Source of the DNA: Arabidopsis thaliana
Taxonomy: Eukaryota; Streptophyta; Magnoliopsida; Brassicales; Brassicaceae
NCBI RefSeq assembly: GCF_000001735.4
Contig: NC_003075.7
Location: 15,501,001 to 15,565,000, forward strand
Reading direction: 5' to 3'
DNA length: 64,000 nt
Within the stretch, counting starts at the first letter, position 1. Every line of letters starts with the position of its first letter. A program made the translations under genes and the position numbers. A model generated the notes under the pieces. It did not search any database and was not told where the DNA came from. It saw only the letters and a program-made list of their open reading frames with translations. This document shows, piece after piece, positions 25,407 to 36,723 of this stretch.

Positions 25407-26651
25407 TTAAATGCAAGATGGTAGAGTAGGTCCGTGGCAGAGAAAGGCCACTGCAATGTATATGATCACCAGTAGTAGTAGTATTAAGAGGACCCTGCAA
25501 GAGACAAAAAGGGTTAGGAATTAGGAACTATGTTCGATTCTTAAAAAATTCTCACTTGACATTACAAATGTGGAACTTGGGGTGATTAAAGTACTTTTTG
25601 CTATAGTTAAATGTGTTCTTAGGCCAAAAACTAGTTTTAGTATACAGTCTTGCAATCATAATACTGAAAATTGTTTACTAAGGTTTTAGGAAACATACGT
25701 GAGCTTGCAGTTTCTCCACCAGACGTTGCTTCTAAAACGACGAGCTTGCTTTCTGAACCGGAATGTATTCCCCTGCATATTGGCGGTTTTATCGACAAGA
25801 AGCTCCAAACGTTCACCTCTATCTAGGACTTTGTCAATGTTTTCTATCATGACACCCCGCACCTATCCAAAACCAAAAAGAAAAACCAGGATGTATTGTC
25901 AAACAGTGAAGCCAAGACTCAGAACCATGTCTCTAAACAACTTCACAATCCGACTGAACTTGTAAGACAAACTCATCAAACCTGATTCATTTCACCCTTA
26001 ATACGATTAATCCTATCGGCATTAGGATCATTAGAGTAATAGTCAATCTGCTGACTGAGAACTCTAGAGAATTCCTCATTCATTGCATAAGCTAGTGCTG
26101 TATGAACAGCCCTGCCATAAGTCCGTACGAATCTCTGGTGAATATCCTCCAAAAAGGCAAAAGGAATTCTCCCTGACATAAAAAAGTTTTGACTTTTGAG
26201 TTAGAAAGACATTCACATCTCTCTAATGCACAGCTTCTCGGATATAATTGTGTTGATGTTATGTCCAAAAAAATCAAATTCATTCACATCACAATATAAG
26301 ACCAAAGGTCTCGAATTCAATAACAGAGCGATCGTTCAGAGCAAAAAAGGATTAGACTTTTGAATTCCACTGTCACCAAAGTTGGAAACTTCCTCAAAAT
26401 TAGCCATAGAAGTAAAAGAAAGGGGAGGACGTACTTCCGGCGGTTTCTTCGGCCATACAGAGAACGGTGAGGCCATCGGTGCGTTTAACGTGGAAGACGT
26501 AACGATCCTGAGAGTAGGAGACGTTGCTGTCGTTGTCTCCAGGGACCTTCTCGAGGATCTGTTTGGCGATGGTGCTCGCATTCGTAGAGGTGGCGGTGAA
26601 CTCAGAAAGAACCACCGTGCCACGAGCCACGAGGGCGTACAGAATCGCCAT
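25407..26651 (-). CDS. VAMP711: VAMP711, longin-type vacuolar R-SNARE
   Basis: Four exons (26435-26651, 25982-26172, 25699-25862, 25407-25494) join in phase to 219 residues. An N-terminal longin domain (MAILYALVARGTVVLSEF to about 120) is followed by the R-SNARE helix (~125-185). The central arginine of the zero layer lies in KVLDRGERLELLVDKT. A single C-terminal membrane anchor follows (VLLILLLLVIIYIAVAFL). VAMP71-group SNAREs act in fusion at the tonoplast and in stress-related vesicle traffic (family knowledge). The SNARE helix ends NVWWRNCKLT before the last intron. Confidence 0.94.
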
Positions 26652-28055
26652 CTCCGTCGTCGATCCCCCTGCCGAATCAACAAAACTCGTGTAAGGTCAA
26701 CGAAGAAGAAGGTTTTCCCGCGGAAACCGAGCCAGCCAGACGAATCGCTGGATCAATCAATCAGAGAGAGAGAGAGAGAGAGAGAGAACCAATTGGCTTC
26801 TTTTTCTCTCTGCATATAATTGAATCTCTTTCTCTCTCTCTCCTCTTGGAGTTTAGCTGGAGCTGGAGACCTTTTCGCCTCCGCTGATTACAAATATTTA
26901 ATTTCGGATAGCTACGTTGATTTATTTTTAAAATACTGTATTATTATAAGGATCAAAATGAAATTTTGTCAAAATATCACGGGCAAAACTAAGTTAGTTC
27001 TTTTTGTTTTGTCGGAACTAATTTAGTTCTAATAAGTAAAAAATATAAATATGAAAAGAAAACAATTTGCTTCAGTTTCGAAAATATTGTACCGTGAATT
27101 GTTTTATAAGGATTATTAATGGTTAACGCTAAATTAGTTTGATATCAAACTTATAAGAAATACAAAGAAAACAAACAAATTCTATCAGTTTCAAACAAAT
27201 AGAGAAATCTGAGCAAAAAGATCGAATAATTGTAATTTATCCGTGGAAGAAGATGTGATTTTAAAGTGTAAATTTTTACGAATATGAAGGATAAAATGTA
27301 GGGATGTGTTCAAATCATCATTAAATCAGTTTTTTTTTTTTTAGTGTGGTAGTGACGTACCAAACAAAACCAAAAAGCGGTCTATTTCCTTCTGGTTTGA
27401 AACGATTTGGGTCAAAATTGGGTTTCGAGTTTGAATAAGATATGAGTGAATAATATACTAACTTTAGCCAAAGACAAAAAAAAAAAAGGAAAATTAAAGG
27501 CAGAAAAATGAAAATGACATCCAATGAGCTGAGCCTAAACCAAACATAGCCAGAGATAAGCCTTACAAAATGTACAACAGATATAAAATCCCAATTCCCA
27601 ACTCTAAACCAAGACGTGGTTCACGACCCAAACCGAATCTCACGGGAAAAAGTGGGACATATACACATATATACACGGTAAGCTTCGCGCCTCCGTCAAA
27701 TCACGTGTTGTTTCTTCTCGGCTTTTCCGTTAAAGTAAACGTCACAACACCGCCGTTAATCACCGTGGTCTGTGGGAATTCAACCCAGAGGCAGAGAAGA
27801 CCCTGAGAGACGCCATCTGGTCCTTCTTTTGCCTCCATCTGTGTCCTCTCTCTCTCTCCTCGATCTCACGACGATCTTCATAAACCCTACGCTCTGCTTA
27901 CTCTTCCATCATCTTTTGCTCAGATTTCGTAATTTGTGGTTTCTCGATCGGGATATTAGTACTCGATCGTGTCTCCGATTGATTCTGATCGGAATATCAA
28001 ATTCGGATTCCGGAGAGCTGGAGATAGAGAGAGACTTAGGTAAAGTTTGGTGGAG
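26652..28055. promoter_or_regulatory. Bidirectional promoter region VAMP711/EREL1
   Basis: 1.4 kb between two divergently transcribed genes. Near VAMP711 there is a GA run at 26763-26787 and a CT-rich stretch at 26823-26846, both in or near its leader. The EREL1 leader probably begins near 27780 and holds CT repeats at 27847-27860. The middle (26900-27550) is AT-rich with no recognised repeat. Confidence 0.5.
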
Positions 28056-31000
28056 ATGATGCAGAGACGGAGTCCGCCCAAGCACAGGCATGACGGAACA
28101 TCGCCGCTTCCATTAGGAATGGATTGGAGTCCTCCACCGCGCAAATGGGTGAGTTCTTTTGTTGCCAAAAATTCGAACTTTATTGGACTTTACCACGTTA
28201 CCTTTTGGAAGTGCCGTGCTAGAATTCTTCAGTTGCCTGCTTTATTCTAATGGGACTTGAGATAAATGTGGATGTCTTTGTTATTAGTCCCAAGCTATGG
28301 GGATAGCTAGTGTAGTTACCAGCAAGTCCAATGGTAGACTCACCACATAAGGCATTAGAAGTCATTTCCTACAATTGGTGAATTCTGTTGTTGCCCTCTA
28401 TTGAATTGTTAGTTTATCTTTTGTTTAACATCAGGGGTAGCTAAATCTTTATTTATGCAGCTTTGGATAGCTCCAGACTATAAAGTATCATTCTACTCGA
28501 TTGAATTCCATATATGTACAAGTTGGAGATTTTGAGATATTTATGTTTATTTCTGCAGAATGGTAGAGATACTGTTTGGCCTCATGACCCTCGAACTGGA
28601 TGGAGTTATTGCGTTACAATACCCTCGTGGATTGTCCTTCCAAAATCAAGAAATTCAGATCCTGTTGTGGTAATTGAATTCTTCAGTGTTTATCTCTTGC
28701 AAGAGCATTTCAATGTTTATCGACTTGTAGCAAATTAGCTGAACTGGTTATGTCAACCATATCTTGAACGTCTGCGGATCAATAAAATTCAACATCAACA
28801 GTGATATATTTGTGTTCCTGGACTAACTTAATTATCTAGCGGAGTGTGCCTTTTTTTGTTTTTTTGCTGCTGAAGAGTTTTATTGCTGTGCATGTCATAC
28901 GTTATTCCAATATAGTTGAACTTGCTTACATATATAACATTTTAGATGAACAGTTTTACAGGGTTCAGGTAAGTGTGCAATCCCCTGAAGGTATTACCAC
29001 AATGCGAGGAGTGTTGAGACGATTTAATGATTTTCTAAAGCTATTAACGGATGTAAGATTTTGTTCTCCCTGAATATAGGCCGATCTAACTCTTCATTTT
29101 TTCTTCATGTTTTAAATGCAATGTGATTGACAGCATATGCACACTCATGTTTTCCTTACAGCTTAAAAGAACATTTCCTAGAAAAGGTTTCCCATCAGCT
29201 CCCCCCAAAGGGCTGTTGCGTATGAAAAGCAGAGCAGTGTTAGAAGAGGTATGCATTTTTTCTTGAGGCTAACTGAATGAGGTCACTTGTGTAACTGCTG
29301 TTACTTTCAATATATTTCTATTTAGTGCTATTATTTCCCCTTTCTCCAAATCTTGTCCAACCAAGATTAAGTACGAATTATGCAGATTAGTGGTAGACTT
29401 CAGGTGGATTAATATACGGAAAGCATGTCCCAACAATAATGTTACAATTATTCGTGCAAACTATTTGTTTCATAAGTGATAGCTTTGATCTTGTTGCAGA
29501 GAAGGTGCTCTCTTGAGGAGTGGATAACAAAGCTATTATCTGATATAGAATTGGCAAGAAGTGTCGTAGTTGCATCCTTTCTTGAACTAGAAGCTGCTGC
29601 TAGGTCTGGTATGAGATATTACAGTATACACTTAAGCCGTGCATTGGTCAATGCTGTAATGTGTGATTAGAGTCTAACATGATATTGCTTTTCAGCATGC
29701 CAAGATGTAGATCAGAATGCTTCTGATTCCAATAATGATAGAAGTAGCACAAGTTCGTCGCCTATGGTTCACCCAAGTTTGAGCTTGTTTCATGCTGGTG
29801 GCAGTACTCTCACATCTGACTATGGCAGTGATACTGCTTATGAAACATCTGAGGTTGGATCACCAAGTGTAGGACAGGATGATATTTCTGAAATTGGTAC
29901 GGAAGATCTAACTCTGGATGAAGATTTAACTTTAACAAATCCAATAGAGAAGCTCGTTAACTTTAGCATGTCCAACATTGACGAGGGGCTTTCAATGAGC
30001 GAAACAATTCTAGAGCAACTTGAAGACTTTCCCAAACATAAAGTCCGCTCAAGATATGTCAATAATATCCTAGGGAAGGATGTGTATAATGGAAATGCTT
30101 CAAAAGGCGTATTTCTTGCTAACAATGGTTCACGACTTCTCTCTGAACCAGAACCATCAACTCACTCAGTAATGCATGACAGAAATGATAGTGCTGAAAG
30201 GTTTGCTTTACACACCGGTCAGACATCAACATCTGGTCTCTTAATTTCAAGCAGGGATAGCCACCTGGATCTACGCCAAGGTCCTGGTGTATCGCTTGGA
30301 ACTGGGCTTGTTTGTAACCCGGAGAGGCAGGGTAGTGCACAAATAGTTCTTCCACTGGAGCTGCGTAATAAATTGAACAGGATTCTGTTAGCCACAAATG
30401 AGAGACTTGTCAATGCAAAAACAGATATGGAGGATCTTATAGCACGGCTAAATCAAGAGATTGCTGTGAAAGATTACCTGAACAAAAAGGTACAATAAAA
30501 AAAAGTAGTCATGAATTCTGTTTTTTTTTTTCTCTCATTTTTGATATCTTATCCTTTTTTCCTTTGGAGCGAATGGTAGTGTTGTAATGTTGGTTTTACT
30601 GCTCAGGTTAATGATCTAGAAGGGGAACTTGAAACTACGAAGCAGAGAAGCAAAGAGAACTTGGAGCAAGCTATTATGAGTGAGAGGGAAAGATTTAATC
30701 AGATGCAGTGGGATATGGAAGAACTTAGGCAAAAATCTTACGAGATGGAAATGAAGTTAAAATCTAGAGAGGTATGATTTAAAAGTAGTTTTGCAACCAA
30801 ACTGCTTCGCATAGATCGCACATAATTTCTCTCTTCTAGAGAAACATACTGATGCAAATTATTTCAATAGGATGGGAGCTCACATGCAGAACCCACTGTA
30901 CAGTCAACTATTTCTGAGAAACATGTTTTGTCGAAAGAGTTGGACGCCAGAAAACAACAACTAGAGGACCTCTCTAGGCGATATGAAGAATTAGAGGCAA

Positions 31001-31892
31001 AATCAAAAGCAGATATGAAAGTTCTTGTCAAAGAGGTCAAATCTCTGAGGCGTTCTCATGTGGAATTAGAAAAAGAGCTAACCCACTCTTTGACAGATAA
31101 AACTAATGCCGAGGTAATTTCTGCGTATAGTATTATTATATCCTCTTATTTGGCAGCACCTTGGGATTGTGGATTTTTATCATGCACGTAAGAGACAACA
31201 CAACTGAGACTGGAACATGTTACACTTTCAGAAACTCCTCCAAGAGGAAAGAAAACTACTAGAGAACACAGTTGCGGCTAGAAAGAAGCTGCTTAGTGAC
31301 TGCAGAATTCTCCACGACCGGCTTAAAGAGTACAACTTAAATTTGTCAATGGATGGAAACGGTAACTTTGTCGACGACTCAACTACAATATCAGACGTTT
31401 TGCGTTTACTGTCAATATCTGATGATCAAATTGAGGAGGTATTGCTGCATCACTGCTTTATTGCCATTTAAAATCAGTTTCCTCTAATAAGAGTTACTTT
31501 TCACGATATGTCCATCAGGATGAAGTTATTTATTACTTATTAGTGTAGGATAGTTAGGTTTCCGCTGCACTAATGAAAACTGTAACGTTGTGCATTTTAC
31601 AAGTTTTAACGATTTAGACCATTTTCAGGCTCAGCTACTTTCTGGGTTTGACGAAAATGCTGCTGCTGAAGACATCGATAAAACTCTCAGCATGGATACT
31701 GAAACAAGAATTATGGAGGACGAGCTGAGGAAGATACTGGCAAACATTTTTGTTGAGAATGCGAAATTGAGAAAACAGGTGAACTCTGCAATGCTCCGTG
31801 CTCTCCAAAAAGACGTAAAGACCACTGAAGATGTGAATGAGGAAAATAGTGATGAGAAAGATGAAGCATCAAGAGAAACATTGAAGAGATAG
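28056..31892 (+). CDS. EREL1: EREL1, PX-domain coiled-coil protein (EREX-like)
   Basis: Ten exons (28056-28148, 28559-28669, 28954-29052, 29162-29248, 29500-29608, 29696-30489, 30607-30771, 30871-31113, 31232-31438, 31629-31892) join in phase to 723 residues. A phosphoinositide-binding PX domain occupies about 40-160 ([49 protein letters not shown]). A Ser-rich acidic middle follows, then long coiled coil from about 380 to the end. EREX is a Rab5 (RABF) effector in endosome-to-vacuole transport, and EREL1 and EREL2 are its known paralogues. The start used is the first of two ATGs at 28056; an upstream TTG-initiated frame was not used. Confidence 0.92.
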
Positions 31893-32771
31893 GTAATAAT
31901 AATAATAGTCGCTTTGACCTGAGAATAGACTGCCATTTTTTTTTCTCTATAAGCAAAGGACTGGTCGCTTTATAATACAAAACGGTTGGTCTCTTGGAGG
32001 AGCAAATTAGTTGAAGCTGAGTGTTGTGTAATCGATATATATACACACACGTGACACCACCCTTTTGAGAGTACATAAGGCAAAAAGATGTGTATTAAGT
32101 ATGTTTGTTGTATAATTGTATTGCACTCTGTTGCATATATTTATTGTGATCCGAACTCAGTTCTTGCAAACAAAGTTGGAATTGTAAGGATTTAGGTTAT
32201 ACAAATTGTGTCAATTGATCATCATTGTCCTCAAGTATAAAGCATGTTTCTTTCTTGAAGCAGAATTTGTGGCTTCTTTCTCCAGGTATTTCAGACATTT
32301 CTTTATAGCAAGCAATTTTGAGGGAAGAAAACTGAAACTAGATAGAGAATATTAAATGCTAAAAACCTTTATCATCATCTTTGGACAGGATGAAGAAGTT
32401 AATGACATTTCCTTTAGCGCTCATAGAGCACACTCAAAAGTCTATGTGCGTGAATCCAGCTCATTCTCTAATGGTTTCAATAAGTTTTGATTAGTTGATA
32501 AAGTTACAAGGGGCAATTATAACAGTTTTCAAATTATTGAAACACTTAGGTGTATTATCACAAAAATAAAAAGTTAGGTGTCATTGGCAATTTAATACAA
32601 GTTTCTAATTTGATGATATACATGCATTAAACGTGCTTTGCAGTTTGTGCATATAACGAAATTTAGTGTGTATTTTAAAAAGCATCTCCTTACTTGTGCC
32701 CTGAAGTGTATGCTTATAAATTTAGTTCTCATTGTGTCAGCAAACTGTGTGTTATCAATTGCCTTACTCCA
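31893..32771. other. EREL1 3' UTR and CYP96A2 promoter
   Basis: EREL1 3' UTR to about 32200, then the CYP96A2 promoter. An ACGTG core (cacacgtgacacc) lies near 32047-32057, close to EREL1 rather than the P450 start. The frame extending upstream from 32772 to 32694 lacks a better start and is treated as leader. Confidence 0.45.
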
Positions 32772-34292
32772 ATGGCTTCAATAAGCTTACTTCAAGTTTC
32801 CGTAGCTATCCTTTGCTTTCTCATCCTTCATTACTTTCTCTTCAAGAAACCTCATGGCCGGTACCCTAGGAACTGGCCGGTTCTCCGGATGCTACCCGCT
32901 ATGCTCAAGGCGCTTCACCGAATCTACGACTACAGCGTGAAGATTCTCGAAACCTCTGACTTGACCTTTCCATTCAAAGGACCGCGGTTCACAGGAATGG
33001 ATATGTTGCTCACGGTTGATCCAGCTAACATTCATCATATAATGAGCTCAAATTTCTCAAACTACATCAAAGGACCGGAGTTCCAAGATGTTTTTGATGT
33101 GTTAGGAGACAGTTTCATCACCACGGACTCGGAGCTATGGAAGAATATGAGGAAATCTTATCAAGCCATGCTCCATAGTCAAGAGTTTCAAAGGTTTTCA
33201 ATGAGTACCATGACAAGTAAACTCAAGTACGGTCTTGTTCCCCTTCTTAATCATTTTGCTGAGGAAGGAACAACTCTTGACTTGCAAAGCGTCTTCGGGA
33301 GGTTCACTTTCGATACAATTTTCATCCTTGTAACTGGTTCTGATCCTAGATCTCTCTCCATTGAAATGCCTGAAGACGAATTTGCTAAAGCTCTCGACGA
33401 TGTTGGAGAAGGGATTCTTTATAGGCATTTTAAACCAAGGTTCTTGTGGAAGCTGCAAAACTGGATAGGATTCGGACAAGAGAAGAAGCTCACTGAAGCT
33501 AATGCAACTTTTGACCGCGTGTGTGCCAAATACATATCAGCCAAGAGAGAAGAGATTAAAAGATCACAAGGGACTTCCAATGGAGGAAGTCAGGATCTTT
33601 TAACTTCCTTCATAAAGCTAGACACGACCAAGTACAAGCTCTTGAATCCGAGTGACGATAAGTTCCTTAGAGACAACATCTTAGCTTTCATTCTAGCGGG
33701 AAGAGACACAACAGCCACCGCTCTCTCTTGGTTCTTCTGGCTTCTCTCTGAAAATCCACATGTGGTAGCCAAGATTCATCAAGAGATCAACATCAACACT
33801 GATCTATCAAGAACAGGAAATAGCCAAGAGAATGTAGACAAGTTGGTGTATTTACATGGTGCGTTGTGTGAAGCAATGAGACTCTACCCACCAGTTTCCT
33901 TCGGACGCAAGTCTCCAATCAAATCAGATGTGCTTCCAAGTGGCCATAAAGTTGATGCAAACTCTAAGATTATTATCTGTCTTTATGCATTGGGGAGGAT
34001 GCGAGCGGTTTGGGGAGAAGATGCATCGCAGTTCAAGCCAGAGAGATGGATTTCGGAGAATGGAGGCATAAAACATGAGCCTTCCTTCAAGTTTTTGTCG
34101 TTTAATGCCGGTCCAAGAACTTGTCTAGGTAAACATCTAGCTATGACTCAAATGAAGATAGTGGCAGTGGAGATATTACGAAACTACGACATTAAGGTTC
34201 TCCAAGGACAGAAGATTGTGCCAGCTCTTGGTTTTATATTGTCAATGAAACATGGTCTTCAAATCACTGTTACTAAGAGATGTTCTGCTTGA
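32772..34292 (+). CDS. CYP96A2: CYP96A2, cytochrome P450 (CYP86 clan)
   Basis: Intronless P450 of 506 residues. An N-terminal membrane anchor (LLQVSVAILCFLILHYFLF) is followed by a proline-rich hinge. P450 signatures are present in order: I-helix AGRDTTATALSWFFW, K-helix ExxR in CEAMRLYPP, PERF-type FKPERW, and the heme loop FNAGPRTCLGK with its axial cysteine. CYP96A enzymes belong to the fatty-acid and alkane hydroxylating CYP86 clan; CYP96A15 (MAH1) makes wax secondary alcohols. The substrate of CYP96A2 is not known to me. The start at MASISLLQVSV was chosen because it places the anchor at the N-terminus and gives the usual length. Confidence 0.95.
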   Translation: MASISLLQVSVAILCFLILHYFLFKKPHGRYPRNWPVLRMLPAMLKALHRIYDYSVKILETSDLTFPFKGPRFTGMDMLLTVDPANIHHIMSSNFSNYIKGPEFQDVFDVLGDSFITTDSELWKNMRKSYQAMLHSQEFQRFSMSTMTSKLKYGLVPLLNHFAEEGTTLDLQSVFGRFTFDTIFILVTGSDPRSLSIEMPEDEFAKALDDVGEGILYRHFKPRFLWKLQNWIGFGQEKKLTEANATFDRVCAKYISAKREEIKRSQGTSNGGSQDLLTSFIKLDTTKYKLLNPSDDKFLRDNILAFILAGRDTTATALSWFFWLLSENPHVVAKIHQEININTDLSRTGNSQENVDKLVYLHGALCEAMRLYPPVSFGRKSPIKSDVLPSGHKVDANSKIIICLYALGRMRAVWGEDASQFKPERWISENGGIKHEPSFKFLSFNAGPRTCLGKHLAMTQMKIVAVEILRNYDIKVLQGQKIVPALGFILSMKHGLQITVTKRCSA

Positions 34293-34554
34293 AATTATTC
34301 ATGTATTAAATAAAAAAATCATTTTGGTTTGGTTTTGATTTGGTTCTTAGTTTTTTTTTTTAGTTTTACGGTTTAAGTAAACCGAAATCCTAATATTGAC
34401 TGGTTCGGTATAGTTTTGGTTCAAAATTTGCGTGCAAAAAAAAGAAGAGACTGTGCAGTGTTGTTCCTTTCTGGGTTCTCATCGTCGTCAAGGAACAAGC
34501 TTTAACAGAGTTTAACATATATTAGGGTTCTTATCTCCAAAACCCACCTCACTC

Positions 34555-36537
34555 ATGGCTGCCAAAGTTTCTGTCTCTCCCACAAGCCTCTTAAATCAGA
34601 TTGTGGTCCGTATATCTCTAAAAAGTTGGCTTTTTTATGATTTCGATTCGATTTGGTTACAATGAAGCATGGTGTTTTCAATTTTTAGGTTCCAGGTGAT
34701 GTTGTTCTTGATTTGTCAAACATGAATAACCAAACAATCAAGCTCGGAAGTGGCCTTCTTCAGGTTTCATCTTCTTCTCTTTCTTATGTGTTGTTTGAAT
34801 CCTAACAATTATTCCAGTGGGCACTTGATTTGTGATATACAATTGCAACTAAAAAGGAATTGTAGATTGACATGTGTTTGTTTTTTTGGCTTATTTTAGG
34901 ATAATGATGCTATCTCTGCCATGAGAGCTGGCAAATTAAGTTACTCCAAGCCTAATAAGTATTGGCTCGAAAGTTCTCATAAACGGGTGAGCTCAGTGGT
35001 CTTACTAATCTTCCCTTTCTGGTTGCTTCTCTATTGAGCTTCTTGTGGATTATAACTGTGTCATCTGCTCGGATACTAGGTCCACTTGATTAATCATGAG
35101 TAGAAAAGTAACAAATAACCTGGCACAATTGCATCATGAAGAATTGAAGATTTGCCTTTTGTAGCATTTTGACAATTTGATGCTTTTGTGGATCATTCTT
35201 GCTAGTTTTCTCCCTAGTTATTTGATCATATACATCTGGCTTGATAAGACAATTTACCATTTTTGGTTTTCAAAACTCTAGTAGAATATTGTTTTGTTAA
35301 TTATCTATGTAAGTCTCGTTCTCTTTGTTGCTGACTCTGTTATTATGTTTTTTTTTTGCAGTATATACCTCGCCCTGATGATCATGTTCTTGGAATCGTG
35401 GTCGATTCTAGGGCAGATGTAAGTCCTTTGAAATCATTGCTTGTATAGATTCTTGTGTTGTTTTTGGATCCCTCTCAGACTGGTCATCTCTGAAAGCATT
35501 TTATTATACTTTAGTTGTCAAATACGATACAAATATATGTTTGTCAGTTTCCGCGACTTCAGTCCTCATTTCTCTGAGCCAATAAAGGTGAACTTGTTTG
35601 TTGATGGTCTTGGATCAGTAAATAAATAGGTGGGAGTATTGAAGTTATGGTCTAAAATCAGAAGAAAACTGATACCATTATTGGACAAACAAATGTTAAT
35701 TGACTTTTAAATTATCAGCTGCAGTTAAGCTTTCTTGCATGAACTAACATCGCCTTAGTAAGTACTGAATTGTTTCTTTTACTCATCATGTCATTGCAGA
35801 ATTTTTGGGTGGACATTAAAGGACCTCAATTAGCACTTTTGCCAGTTCTTGCATTCGAAGGAGGAACACGAAGAAATATTCCCAAGTTTGAGGCATGTAC
35901 ATTCTGATGACTCAGGAAGCTCTCTTGAATTCTCATTTGGGATATGACATTCTCTATGAATTGATTGTTTCTGGAATGTTCAAATTTTTGTGTACTAAAC
36001 AGGTAGGCACTCTGCTTTATCTCCGGGTTGTCAAGACAAACATAGGAATGAATCCGGAGCTGTCTTGTACCGAGGGTAAGTTAAAAGCTTTGGAGGCTAA
36101 AACAGTGCTGCTTCTCTTAATCCCTTTTAAACTAATTGTCTCTTGTTTCTATGTATTAGCTAGTGGGAAAGCTGCATTATTTGGACCCTTGAGAGATGGT
36201 TTCATGTTTGAAACTTCAACTGGTCTTTCAAGAATGTGAGATATACTTCCTCATAAAAAATGTCTCCTTATACTTTATCTATCTTCTTTCGCCATTACAA
36301 CTTTACTTTCTCATCTCTTATAGGCTGTTGAATTCACCAACGCGCCCGGTCATTGAGGCTCTTGGAAAGAAACTCTCGTTCGAGATAGCTGTGGGCTTAA
36401 ATGGCAGAGTTTGGGTAAATGCGACAGCTCCACGTATAGTCATTATCGTGGCCAATGCAATAATGAACTCGGAATCTCTAAGTGGGACTCAGCAGAGAAT
36501 CATGGTTGAGAAATTGCTCGCGATAATTTCAGACTAA
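34555..36537 (+). CDS. RRP40B: RRP40B, RNA exosome cap subunit
   Basis: Eight exons (34555-34605, 34689-34763, 34900-34986, 35362-35418, 35800-35892, 36003-36075, 36160-36235, 36324-36537) give 241 residues. RRP40 carries an S1 and a KH RNA-binding domain and caps the exosome barrel that degrades and trims RNA in nucleus and cytosol. The N-terminal domain starts VVPGDVVLDLS, the S1 domain holds YIPRPDDHVLGIVVDSRADNFWVDI, and the KH motif is seen at VGLNGRVWVNA. The intron after 35892 can only be read in frame with a GC donor (gag/gcatgt) and a normal AG acceptor. A paralogue, RRP40A, is known in A. thaliana. Only ~260 bases separate it from the P450 upstream. Confidence 0.92.
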
Positions 36538-36723
36538 ACGTTATTGTTCTTGAAATGTAACTGAACCCTCATGATGCTCTTTATAGCAAGTGATTTTGAT
36601 TCATTCAAATACAATTTTATACAGTAAAAGTGTAGTCTAAATAAAAATACATATGCCACATGACGAATGCTTAATCTGTATACAACAGTAGTCTAAAGGT
36701 TGAAGAAATGATACATAACATTG

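Noticed and set aside
32694-32771. Upstream extension of the CYP96A2 frame
   Set aside because: It would put ~26 residues before the membrane anchor, which is unusual for this P450 family. The ATG at 32772 gives the normal N-terminus and length.
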